From Gymnorhina tibicen (taxonomy: Eukaryota > Chordata > Aves > Passeriformes > Artamidae), in contig VXAZ01009666.1 in assembly GCA_013399875.1 (NCBI GenBank), forward strand, positions 124,319 through 188,318: DNA of 64,000 bases. Reading direction: 5' to 3'. Shown here in pieces: positions 36,870 through 49,800 of the stretch. The notes beneath the pieces are model-generated. The model ran no database searches and was not told the origin of the DNA. It saw nothing but the letters and a program-made list of their open reading frames with translations. The stretch's first letter is position 1. Each line of letters opens with the position of its first letter. The translations under genes were made by a program, and so were the position numbers.

Positions 36870-39800
36870 ACCTGAGCTAGCATTTCCAGGTGAGGTTTTT
36901 AACTAGCAAGTGATGCACGCTTGCTAATGCATGATCACAAGAACCACCAGCTCCAGAAAGAGCACTTGGGGTGATCTAGGGGAAATTTTGTCGTTCCTGG
37001 GCTTTCTGCTCACCATTGTGTTTTTTGAGAAGTTTTATTTCCCACCTTTTTGTGGACAGCCACTTCCACTCTTGTGTAAGGAATAAGAACTAGACTCAGG
37101 CTAAGACTTAGAAGACCCATGCTCATTTCCTCTGTGGTCCTGTTGTCCTAAGTGACTGTGAGCAAGCCATGTACTGTTTCAGTGCCTGACTTATTTAAAC
37201 CTGAAATATTCTTTCTGAAGATGGTTACAGTGAAGAATTGAGGGTACATAGACGTTCCTGTCCCAGGAACCTGATGACCCTACGTGAGATACATGTGGCA
37301 CAGTCCCTTCCTAGGTCATCTCACCCATGCCAGTCCCTCAGCGCTGTGATCTCTCCTTGCCTTCTACCAGGTTTTTCTGAGCTCACAGATGGATGTCTCA
37401 GTAGAATGCCTCTAATCAGGCACAATATTTTGCATGTAGTTAATCATTCATATGGGACTCTACTTTTCAAACAGTTCAGATTTTCCTAATTAATGTTTTG
37501 CATCATGATCGTATTTACAGTAATTGGGACTGATATTTGAAGTACAGTAAAAGCTGTCATCTCATTCCCTCCTAAAGAGCCCAATTACCTTCATTTGTTA
37601 GCAAATTCATACTAACATTTGAGTTTATTACACTTGACAACATAAAGCCAGCTCCTTCTCTCACATGGCTCAGCAGAGTAACATCAGCCCAGACATAAAA
37701 GAGGCTACAGACCCAGTCTTGAAGGGTAGAGTTGGGAATGCCTTCCTGACTTAGATCCTGACAGAAAAATCAATCCAAAAGTGTATCCAGAACAAGAATT
37801 TCCCTCATGTCCATGCTAGTTGTCAGCCCATCACTACTGAGGAAGATGACAGCTTGTGTAATGAGACATTTCTCTGACGTTCACATGCTACAGGAGACAG
37901 CCCATGCCCAGGTTCACTCAGCCCAGCTTCCACCTAATTCCTCCTGCCTGGTGTTTTCAATTAGCACCTCTGAAGCCCTACAGCCAGCCAAAAGGAAATA
38001 TTAGGCACAGAAAGTGGGTCAAAAGTCAGCCCATGTGAAGCAAACCCTTAGTCTTTTCGGGTTCTCACATGTCTGGATTATGGTCCTAAAGGACATCTGT
38101 AGAGTGGCATGTGCGACTCATGTCACTGAAAGCCATAGCTGCCGCTGCATCCAAAAGTTAGTTTTGTCATGGGGTATTAAAAATGCACCTGTGGATTCAT
38201 CTGTGTCACTTAGCCACAGACACCTCAGCAAGGTGTTCACAAGAGTGCTGTGGGGGTGCTTCAGAGCGAGCCAGCCGTTCCACAGATGGGAAAGAAGATG
38301 GAAGAGTGCCATGCTTGCTTCTCATTCTGGGAAGTCCTGTTTCAGCTCCTGATTATTACCTAATAACCTAATCAGCAGTAACAGCAATATTTGGCACTTA
38401 TAAACACTTTATATTCAAAAAGCCACAGAAGCAGATTAGGTGGAAAATTAATCCCTAACTAATTAGCAAAGGAAGCAAGCAATAACAATATTTGAGGATC
38501 AGAAAACAGAGCTACAGAATCAAGGTCAGATCACTAGAGCACAGCCATTCATTAGTTGTGATGTTCTGTAGGGAAACAGGTGTTTTTCAGCAGGGAAATA
38601 AGGTAAGCTATGATTTTTTAACATGTTAGTGGGTCAAGGTCAGACCTAGGGGGACACTTTGAGTTGCCTAATTAATAAACATTTAAACACCATGGAAAAA
38701 AATCTATAGATCATACTCTTCCCAGCTGCATCAGAAGTTTAAAAAGGGCTTGTTACAGTGTGTTAGTGAACATCAAAGACATCTCCCTGCCTGGGGTAAA
38801 CAAGATGTGAATGAGAAACAGGAATCAGAAGGTCTCACCCTTCCCACCTGCCTACTAAGAAAACCAAATTTGTCTCTGCATGAAATTTCAGCACAAAGTT
38901 TTCCAACTGAAATCAGTTCCATGATTCAACAGTTCAATAAGCAGAAACCTCTCTCTCTCTTCTTGGTAATTTTCCCAAGAGTTTCCTCCAACTGTTTTAG
39001 CTCTTAATTTATATCTCTCTCTCTCTTTTCTTCTCTTTTTTTTCTACAAGCAACTTCTTCCCCAAGCACCTATCTACAATTGAATCCTACTCTAAATTCA
39101 TGTCAAGATCAGCTTATGTATTCACTGCTGAATGAATTTCAAATATGTGCTCCTTGTGTTCTTTCCCTAACAGGATAGAGAGGCCTCTTGAGTTGCTTTA
39201 AATGTCTCATTACAAATGCTTCATTAGAAACTACGTCACAGATTGTGTCAATCTGGTCCACACTTTCATGCCAAAAAGTAAAGACTTTCAAGCTGTGCCT
39301 TTCTTACCATTAAGTTTCCAATCTGTTTTTAGAATCTCAATCAGTTCTTTAAGGAATGCAAATGTTACTTCTCCCTTTAGTGCTGAAACTAGCCATTGGG
39401 AAATGCACATGCATAATGCTTTCCTGTTCCTGCATGTATTGAAACAATAATCAATGCTGGAAGGGCAGGCTACTTCTATATGTTTTCCGAAGGACACACA
39501 GCCCTTCTGTACTCATAGGGACAGATCACCTCCTTCATATTGTCTGAACAGAAGTAATTCAGTTGAAATCAATATTTCATGTGACAGGAGTTTAATCAAT
39601 ATCAGTGTGAGAAGCTGAAGACCATTGGGGCTGCAGCTGATGTTATGATAATGTGATATGAGTCAAGTTTCTTCGGGCCTGTTTCTCCCCTCCGCCAGAC
39701 CTGGCTTACACCACCATACATGTATTTATCTCAAGGGACTGCTCTTAACTGCTGCCTTCTGCATGGTGCAACTTGGCTCCATTACTGATTCCTACATGCT

Positions 39801-41116
39801 CAGGAGTCCTACCTGTTTTACAGGCACTGTGAATCTCAGTTCTGTCAGTAATGCTTACTATGCTCTCTAATACCCAAGTGGAAGAGGCCTTTTCCTTCTG
39901 TGCTTTCTAAATCATGTGGTGAAAGATAGATTTCTTTTTCCTTTGCTGCTGCTGCTAATTCAGCCTCAGAAACTGAGTTTAAAAGTCCTATTTGATGTGA
40001 AACCATAAAGAGCTTGTACAGAAAAGTGTTCTCAAACAGATTATTAGCAATTAAAATAGAGGCAAGCAGTGGAAGTGTGAGATGGAAAACTCAGTACCGT
40101 GGATATTGGAAGCTCAACCCAAGTGAAAATGGAAGGTAGAATATATAAAATACACCACAAATTATTCCTTGTTGACCATGATGGAGCAGAAGGTGGGTAG
40201 GACACCCATGCTGCTGGCAGCTATGCATCCACACAGCCTCACCTGTCTGATGGTCCTGGCTGAGAAACACCAGACCATTGTCTTGCATCAAGGAAGGATC
40301 ACAGAGACTCCTCAGCCTCTCACATTAATCTTTCCTTACCATCGCCAGGATTTCCCAAGACCTAACCACAACATCAACATAGCCCATGAGTTTTCATGCT
40401 ATCAAAACATTACCTGCAGACTGTGACTGTGTTTCACTGAGTCTTCTTTGTATTAACCCCTCTAGGTTGCTTTCATCTACCCACAGACACTTGGTTTCCT
40501 AGGACTGCATCCCCTATACTATTCTCCTCTAGACTCTACATCTCTCTCACGGGATGGTGGACACGAGACTGGACACAAGACTAAAGTGACACCTTATCAT
40601 GAGTGAGTAAAACATTCCTTGTCCCACATCCCAGCGTGGTATCTGCTTTTTTTTTATCCAAAAGAAGTCACACAAGTTCCATGGAGATTTGTTGTAATTC
40701 CTAGGCTTCTTTCACTAGATACATGTCTACTGAAGACTCTCATTTTAGGTTTGTATCTTTTTCTTCCTACAAATAAAATTTTGCTTATTGGGCTACAGCT
40801 TTTTATCCCAGTGTGGAGCTTTTTTAAAATTTTGTTAAAACAGTTCAGTCCTTCATCGTTCATGCTGCCGCTCCCAGATAGGAGTCATATGCAGGTTTAA
40901 CAGGTATATTCTCTATTCCATCATCCAAACCACTAATGAAATACTTAATGTCAAGCCCAGGTTATAAGTCCTTGAATGCATCTCCTCATTTGGAAACGTA
41001 ATCATAGTATCTCTCTGAACAAGAGTTTTAAAACCAGATTTGCACTGTCTGTGTTGCAGTTTCATTTAGAGCCATCTTCTTCAAACTTATTTAACAAGAA
41101 CCAGTGAACCCTTCTG

Positions 41117-41187
41117 AAAAATAAAATAAAATAAAATAAAATAAAATAAAATAAAATAAAATAAAATAAAATAAAATAAAATAAAAA
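41117..41187. repeat. (AAAAT)14 pentanucleotide microsatellite
   Basis: About 70 bases of nearly pure AAAAT repeat. On the - strand it produces a spurious FILFY-repeat frame. Confidence 0.97.
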
Positions 41188-42106
41188 TCCATGGACCCTC
41201 TTGTGCAATGACACCACATGAGAGTTAGGTGTGGTGAAAACTGGGTGAAAGCTTTTTTGTCCTCCCTTGTTGTGTTGCATTCCCAACAAACGAGGAGTGT
41301 GCACACATTTCTTTTTAACTGTTGTTAGCATCCATTTTGCAGCTCACCTCTGATACATTACAAAAGGCTACAGCTCAGTCCACAGACTACCAGAAAGAAA
41401 CCTGCACTAGACCAAGTTCCTCTACACTGCTTAAGACAAACACCCCTGAGAGAATATTAAAAGTATGCTGGAGTCAAGTTTCATCTATTGTTTCTTGATT
41501 AACTCCCTCTCCGTGTTCGGGAGAAAAGGGAGATTTCATACTTTTTGTGTCCCCACATCACGGTACTTTGGCTAAGAGGCAGTAGGATCCTGACAACTCT
41601 ATGCTTTCTTAAGTTTGCATGATTTCAGGGATTGTTAGGAAATAAACCACAATGGCTCAAGGCATGGTGTTATTTGTTAAGTGCTGGAAACTGTAAGAAG
41701 GTGTTGTTCCCAAAGACGGGCACGCTGCCCTGCATCGCTCTCAAGACCACTCTCCTACGACATCCAAAGCTGAGGCGTGCCTCGATTTACTGTGGCCATG
41801 GCTGTGCATGCCCGTCTCACTTTCAGAGATTAAGGTTATCACAGATGTTCAGAGCCTCAAGCCTTCAGCAGACACATCACCTTCTTTGGCTGCAAGAGTT
41901 AGCCCCAATCTTGTGACCACAGATTACATATTATGTTATGCACCATTCTGTCACAGATGTTTTAACACTTCTGCATGCCTGACATGAGTAGGAGGATCCT
42001 CAAGGGAAGCTGTAACCACAAATTCATTACATTTAATCTTGAAGGAGAGGCCATGCAATGTCTAATTAGATTTTCCTCATTTCTTCCTCACATTTGGCCA
42101 GTTGGA

Positions 42107-42128
42107 ATGTTATGAAGTTTCATAACAT
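42107..42128. repeat. 22-bp hairpin
   Basis: Perfect 10-bp arms (ATGTTATGAA and its complement) around a 2-base centre. Confidence 0.85.
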
Positions 42129-45100
42129 CTTAACTGAAGGGAAGGACTGCTTTCTGTTGGTGTTGTTTGCTTCCCAGCTGACTAAATGTCAATTAAGTAG
42201 TGGAAGAAATTTAATTGAGTTGTGCTGAGTTCTCCAGTGACTAACAAGTCTGCTCCTGAGGTCTGGAAGAAAACATTATATCACCTGCAATGTGTGTCAT
42301 CCCAAGGATGAGGCAGCAGAGCTGAAGGAGCACTGGAACGTGTGCAACCGAATTTCCTCTTTTCCAGATGAGACCCAGGCAGTATAGTCCATGTATGCAA
42401 TGTCTTAAAGAGAACAGGGTAGGAAAAGTCTCCAAATCAACACCTCTCATCACAGAAATAACTGACTGCTAACATTTACAAGATGAAATGTTTGAGTACA
42501 GGTTTTTGAACACACTGATTTAGATGCTTTGTTGAGGGTATGTAGCCCCCTGGGATTGTGTTTACTGAGTGTGTTTGGGAACGGGGAGCAGTGCACACAC
42601 TACACCCACATCTGCTCGCCTTGCTGAGAGCTGGCACTGGAGGAGAACATGAGCCACACATCTCCCAGTCACAGCAGAGACACACTCTTTTTATCAGGAA
42701 ACCAGGTATCCATTGTCCTAGACTGACTAGTCAAGAGCAAGGCTCTCACATTCTCAAGTGCTTTCAAAACAGGACTCAGTGTATTTCTGGGAAGTCTTTC
42801 ATTAAACATGTTACTGAGTTCAGCTTAGAGGTGATGATGACCTGCATGTTGTGCACCTGCATGTGATGACAAAGGGTTTCAGGCTGGATGATCTAAAGAT
42901 GTTTTCTGGCTTTAAATCTTCAGACCTATTTTCTTATCATCTTCATTAACCCATCTTCATTCTCCACTTTCACACTCCTCTTCATAATTTTTTTGTCCTT
43001 GATGTTACCAAGTCAGCTTCACCATAAATGTTTTCAACCAAATGCTCATAAGCATGTGCCCATTTAGAGTCTTTTTGAACTCACTGCCGTGGTTAATCCA
43101 GAAAATTTTTGTGTTTAAAAAGTAATGTATTGATGCACTGAATTTTTGAATGACTCATCTAATTCTTTGAGTAGGTGGATTGTATGCCTTCACACAGTAA
43201 AAGTATACTTTAATCTCAGCCACCCAATTCTTTTAATCTTCAAAGGCGGAAGGACACAATGCAGCAGCGCCGTTGACTGCCGTTTGAATTTATGAGGAAG
43301 AGTTCTAGTCCTGCACCTATGTCATAAAACAGACCTTCAATTACCCTAGAGCTTACCTACATGCTTTCACACTTACTCAGTTTCCCTCTGTCTCCAAGAA
43401 ACTGGTTTAGACCATGGCACAATTGAAGCCAGTTTTGAATTCTGTGGGGCTCCATGTGCCTCTAGGGCTGCAGGAGCTGGTAAAGCCAATGGCTGTAATA
43501 TCATCTCCTCATGCTCCTCTTTTCCCTGGCTCAGACTCTTGTCTTCCCAGCACTGACTGGTCTGAATCTGACTCCACTTAATAGCACCAACTCAGAACAA
43601 GGTCTCGAGGTGCATGTACACATGTAGCTGCTCCTGTCTTTGGATCACAGAGTTGGAGGCTGACATGTGGCAAATATTTATGGGCAGTCAAGAGACCTAG
43701 AAGAAATCAAATGCAAGGTTTCTTGCTTCCTATGTATGGCCATCAGATAGTAAAAACCTACTGGTAAAGAAAAATTCAATTATGTCTCATTTTTTAGAAA
43801 GGCAAAATATGGAGACGGATGTTTCCTCCTCAGTCCCACCTGGTGCACAATGGTAGCCTCTGCTGTGTACTACTTAAACCTTTCTACTACAACTGAATAA
43901 AATCCAGACTCAGAAAGTGGACATGAAACTTAACTCCTGTATTTAAGTTTCACTTGAGCTGCCTTGTCCAGCTGATCCACCAGCTGTTCCATGTGCCAAC
44001 ATACATGCCTGATTAAAAAACCAAAAGTCTTCCATTAAATTTGCAGACAAAACAGAATAGATGCAGTAGTTCCCAGCCTGTGTTCCCAATTTGGCTGAGT
44101 GTCAGGCTGTCTAAGCACATTTCTTAAAGCTAGAATGAAGGTGTTGTCTGCATCAGATTGGCTGGAAAAAGTCTTTAATAACTGTCCTTAATCTGGGATA
44201 AATTACACAAAATCAGCAACCCCAGCTTCAAAAAATAAATCATAAAGAGTAAGAAAGTGGTATTAAATCAGCCAAATCAATGCAGCACAGGTAAACACAA
44301 GTCCTACATGCAGAGTTTGACTCATTTATAATTACTTAATTCCCTGAAATTAAAGAAAAATGAACTGCCTGATTGATCTTATAATCCGGGGGCCACAAAT
44401 TGCCCTTGTTAATAAAAGACCTGCTGGTTTGGATAATAGAGAGAATTGCTAATTTACTTGCTATTCACTATGCTATAATTTTTCCTCTGAACTGAATTGT
44501 TAAAAATAAACAATTTTTTTTTCCTTCCCAAACAGGAAAAAAAGAGTGAATTTATTACCAAAAGTGTCTTGTGGCTTCAGGGGGAAAGTTAAATTTAGAA
44601 CTTAGACTAGTTGCACAAAATGCTTTATAAATATTTTAAGGAGCTAGCTTCCCCTTTCTTCTGAATATAGATAGGAGTAGGGAACAAACAGAAACAAGGG
44701 TTTGGGATGGCGTGTTATTCACAAAACCTGATGTACTTCTGAAAAGGAGTGAATGTATTCTGCTTGGGATTTAACCTTTCTTGACTCTGTAACCTGGCTT
44801 TATAAAATTATAAAGCCCATGGTAGCCAGACTGGTCAGAGGGGAACCCGTTGGTGACTCAGTCTGTAGCCCAAGAACTCCCTGCCTCCTGGCCAAATGTG
44901 CGTGCACTGGTCCTTCCTCACCTATAAACTGGGGTACAGCTCTGGCTGCTGCTCCTTGGGCATGGGCCCAGGTGGTTTCTCACTGAGTCTGTGCTGTACG
45001 AACACATCTATTTGTTGTTAATAAATAATTAAATGCTTGCTGTGCGATGCCCAGGAAGCAGAGGAGACCAGTCCCACTCTCATTCTCAGCCTCGCCATCA

Positions 45101-46744
45101 GCTGTGCCACAGCCTGCCCGCCCCTGTGCCCCTGCAGAGCCCGGCTTTCCCTTTCTGCACCTTTTCTGACTTAGCTGGAGCAAACCTGGATGTCGTTAGA
45201 GTGAAATAGAACCAGAATGCCACCTCCTCATCGCAGCAAGCAGGGGACAGCCGGGAGCCCGGTAAAGCCAGTCGCCTCCCATGGGAAACACTGCCTGCCC
45301 GGGTTCAGCCTGGGACACACGAGAGGCAGGCTCAGGCTGAGGTGGCTGATAGGCAGACAGGTTCTCCCATGAGCTAGTCCTTCAAGTGGCTCTGCTGAAG
45401 GAGTATTAAGGACTCTGGGACATGTTTCCATAAACTCCTTTGCACCAAACTCTCGCTGATCTAATGCGCCAGAATAGAAGCAAAGAATGTGGATTGTGTG
45501 CAATAAACCCCAAAAACTTGGCCAGACCAGGGGTTTGGATAAAAGCCTGCATCTGGGATCTGGGCACACTTTGCAGTGTATATACAGTATATGTCAAGAG
45601 TGACATTTTAGAAGAGCTTAGGAGAAGAAGAAATTATGACTTGCATCTCCCTGAACATAACTCCAATGGCAATACTAGAAAAGAGCAATCAGCCCTTTTT
45701 AACCACACTTGTTCTCACAGAAGAGTCAGGAAATTAAAGATATTTTTTTTAGGCAACAAGATCAAATGAATTTTGGTCCCATACTTCAAAAAACCTGGCA
45801 GTTTTACCAAACAATGGATATTTTCAATAGGAAAGGACAATTAATTACTCCAAAGAGGCCGCTAAATGCTAATAAGCACAGAACTTAGAGATAATAATTT
45901 TCATCTGACAACTGTTCCCATTAAGAGTTGCTGTGTTAAGGAATATTTAGAAATCCTGAGTGAAATTTTTAAATATAAAGACAATAATGTTGTATTGTTG
46001 GATAGACTCATGACACAGGCACAGTACATAATTTTGTTGTCACGGTGCAAGAACAGAGGAAAAAATATTGCACCAACGCAACACAACTGAGAGAAAAAAG
46101 AGCTGCAGTGGTTTATATAGATGAGTAGATAGAAACAGTTAATTACCACATACAGAAACTAATCTATAGCATGCCTGCAACAGGGCAGGCCTGGACTCAA
46201 GCAAAGACAAATGTTGTCCAGACTTTTGAGCAGATCTGGTCAAAGATTTATCAGAATGCAGTATTGTAAAATGGATTCCTTTCTTTTGCAAGAAACTTTG
46301 GGATTAAATATTAATCATAAACTCTCATTGAGATGATGTCAGCGACCACTTTCATAAAGCATATTGTGGAGAACTCTGTGTGTATACTTAGGAAAATAAA
46401 AGTAAATTTTTTATTAATTCATGAGATGCATGTATATACATGCGCTCATAGTTTCAGAGGGAGAATAATTTAAATATGGTTATTGTCAGTCTATTTTAAC
46501 CCAAATCTCTTTCTTGTCACTGTGCTACTCTGTAGAAAATCAACCTGCAAGCAGACAAACACATTCTCAAAGGGCTTGGGAAGCCACAGTAATACGTATT
46601 TAATATATGACCCAAGAATTGCACAGGGCTGGTGGTCATCAAAGAGAGTCTAAACCTAAAAAAAATTTTTAAAGTGTCTTTAGTTGTGGAGTCAGGATAT
46701 GTTTGTAGCTGTGGGTCAATGTACTGCTGCTGATTTCAGAGCAG

Positions 46745-46880
46745 CAGAGAACGGCTGAGGCTGGAATGGACCTCTGGACGGCATTTGGTCCAACCCCCCT
46801 GCTCAGGAGGGCCACTTAGAGTCAGTTGCCCAGTGATGTGTCCAGGCAAGTTTTTAACATCTTCAAGGAGAGAGGTTCAA
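46745..46880 (-). mobile_element. CR1 LINE fragment
   Basis: Contains the CR1 strings GGAATGGACCTCTGG, GGTCCAACCCCCCTGCTCA and GTGTCCAGGCAAGTTTTTAA in the order expected for the reversed 3' portion. Diverged and truncated at both ends. Confidence 0.8.
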
Positions 46881-49800
46881 AGGTGGTACCTTCCTTTTTG
46901 TGTTATTACTGAAGCAGAACTCGGCATGACAGTACCACACCAAGTGAAATGAAAACCGTAAACCTAAGGGTCTCATAAGCTCACAAGTTTTCATGTTTTA
47001 GACTAAATCTACACAGGTCACTAAACAGAGTTTCAATTTCACTCATTATTTCTTCAGGGAAAAAAAAATTCCTGTTAAACCACACTTAAAACAGAAAATT
47101 ATTTCCTGTTCCAGAGTTGATCACATTTCAGGATTAAACGTGCTATAGAAAAGCATAAGAATTAGTACTATTAACATCATGTGACAGCTTTGTCTAGCAC
47201 TTTGCTGTTTGTCCCTAGATTTTAAGTGAATTTGAGACCTATTTCTGTCACATTTCAGGCATGACCCCTCATATGCTCTGACACATCCCACTGGGCCGCA
47301 CACGTGACATCATGTTTTCCTTAAAGAAAGGAGTCTGATGTGACCTATACAACTGCACACTGTGAGTCACAGCATGAGGCATTGAGCAGGAAATCTGAAA
47401 ATAACACTTTTGCAAAATCCACTATTAAGAGTTAATTTTTATTCTTGGGAAATAAAATGCTTAAAAAATAATAATTTAAAAAAACCTTCTAAAAATGCCA
47501 AATTCTTCTTCATATGTTATTTAGGTCTAGATTAGTGGTTGCAATGTATGATTTTCCTTTAGAGACTTAAATTAACAGATAGTTAGATAGATAGCAATAG
47601 AAATGTTCTTTTCAATGTTGTTTTTCTTCTTGCAAAAAGACATCCTGATTATGTTTTTATTTCCTAAGCAAGATAAAGGTGAAATTGAGCAAACTGTGCA
47701 ACATGCAATGAGCCAATGAATGCATCTCCTTATCTGGAAACTGCAAAGAGAGCAGCTCTTTGCTAGGTCTTTTAAGCCATATTGTAATCACTTCCATAAT
47801 GATAGCTGGTTGAATTTCAAACTCACACCACTTACTGAGTTGTTACCTTCATAGCTGTATTTTATCTCCTCTCTGAACTCTACTTGGTCACAGCAGAGCC
47901 TGAGCAGGATCAAGTACACAGCTGGTTTTTTTGGCAGTTTGGTGTTGTGGAGCATCTCAGCATCTTTGAATCAAAACTAGCTGGGTTTTGGTTCGGCTCA
48001 ATGTCCACGGTCATGGAGTCAGACACATATGAACCATTATACTCTTACAAATAAGACTGAACTCTTCCAGCCTACCACAAAGTATCTTTAGAGAGCTGCA
48101 GCCCTTCTCTGACAGAAAGCACAGTGTGTCTGTGTGTGTGGGAATGCTGGAGCCAGAGACACAAAGCTCCTTGCAGCCCACTGCTGTGGGTACAGCTCAC
48201 CACTTTCCATGACTGCCCAGCTTACAGAGACTGGGAGGTCATGGAAATGGCTTTTCTACTGCTGCCCACAGAGCTGCTTGTGTTAGCTAAGTCAATTAAA
48301 AAAACAAATTTAAACACCAGATTTGGATTTATTTTGCTCATTTTCACTGAGGAGGAAGAGGAAGCACTTGCACAGGTAGTTGGGTAAGCAGATCAGAGCC
48401 ATAGCCCCTAAGAGTGGGTAGCACTGAAAAGCTGGGGCAATACAAATTCTACTGGCAGAGTCACATCCAGGGCAAATTTCCCACAGCCTTTTTTACTGAG
48501 TGCTGTACCTAAGCTTTTCTGGGAGTGGAGAGGAGCTTTTCTAGCTCATTCAAAACTTTCTCAGGTCTCTCCGGGTTACATAGCACCGTGAAGAGCACAA
48601 ACCTCCACAAAAAAAGAACCTCCTCAACAGGAAGGTCATGGCTGCATTAGTCCCTGGATTGCCTTTGTCTTTGCCTTCTCAGCACTGCAAGATAGTTTGA
48701 TGCAAGAAAAGAAAAGTTAGCACCAATCTGTAGTGCTCATATATTGTGATGGAGCATGACTGAGGGCCAAAGATGCCAGTGGAAAAACCTTGGAGTAAAT
48801 TCAGGAGGTAGCAGACTGTGCATTGCTGGTCAAGGTCCAGTCCAATAAAAGTCTTTTGGGGCAAGCCTGCATTGAATAACCTTATCAACTTAAGTTATTA
48901 TAAGGTTATTTAAGTAAAATTAAATGCTGTGAATACTCACACCATCCTCCGTGTTTCATCCTCCTGATTTTTGCTGGCATGATGGAATACAGTCCTGCAT
49001 ATTTATTTCCCTGGATTCCTTCCTCCCCTGCCCTGGTCAGTGATAAACAAGGAAGAGTGTCTCTCCTCCACAAAGCTCTCACCCTGCTCCACCTCCTTGA
49101 GAGCTCAGTGGCAGTTAAAGATTATGCTTCAGGTAGAGACTCCCCTCTGGTTCTCTGGGGAATGAGCACTGCTAATTCACTTTTTCCTTGCCACTGCCTG
49201 CAACAGTCCTCTAAGATCAGCCTGCTCCAGAAGGAACATGGCCAAGTGAACTGAATGTCAGCAGCAATTAAATTTGTGATGATCTCTAAGCAAATATCCT
49301 CACTCAGTAATTTTCATTTGTTTGTTTTTCTCAGGAAGCATCTGTAGTCAACTTCTGATGAAGTTTTTTGACTCAAGTGAGCCAGAGCTGTGAAAATAAT
49401 ACATTCACTTAAGAACATTCAAATTTCAGTTATAAAAATACAACTCTTGCCGGGTGGGCAACTAAATTTAATGCATACATGTTTGGGAACAATGAAATCT
49501 ACATATGTATCGTAATGCTGCCTCTATCAGCTTTGCACCTTGCTTTTACACTGGCAGTGATTATCTGAAAAGGAATAAATCTTTCTGCTAATTAAATTTC
49601 AGCATAAGAAAGTTTTTAGGCTTACCATCAAAATAAAGTGGTTTGCTCACAGTTCTGTAGATTTTGATTCAAGTTCAAAGTACAAATTTTTCTTCTACTG
49701 TGCAATTACACATCTGCACATAGAATAGTATGCCATTCATTCAACCACCTCCTTGTATTAGCTGAAGGTTAGCCATATCTTGTCATAAATTGTACCTCTC

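Larger units (their letters stand above)
36870..46744. other. Intergenic DNA, no gene seen
   Basis: Apart from the (AAAAT)n array at 41.1 kb and a 22-bp hairpin at 42107-42128 there is no repeat I can name. A short string near 42876-42895 vaguely recalls a CR1 tail. The AT-rich stretch at 44.15-44.5 kb has a composition like conserved non-coding elements. No coding exon can be supported. Confidence 0.55.

Noticed and set aside
41062..41331. Frame with repeated FILFY on the - strand
   Set aside because: Translation of the (AAAAT)n microsatellite.
42876..42895. Possible tiny CR1 tail remnant (GGCTGGATGATCTAAAGATG)
   Set aside because: Only about 20 bases resemble CR1, which is too short to call.
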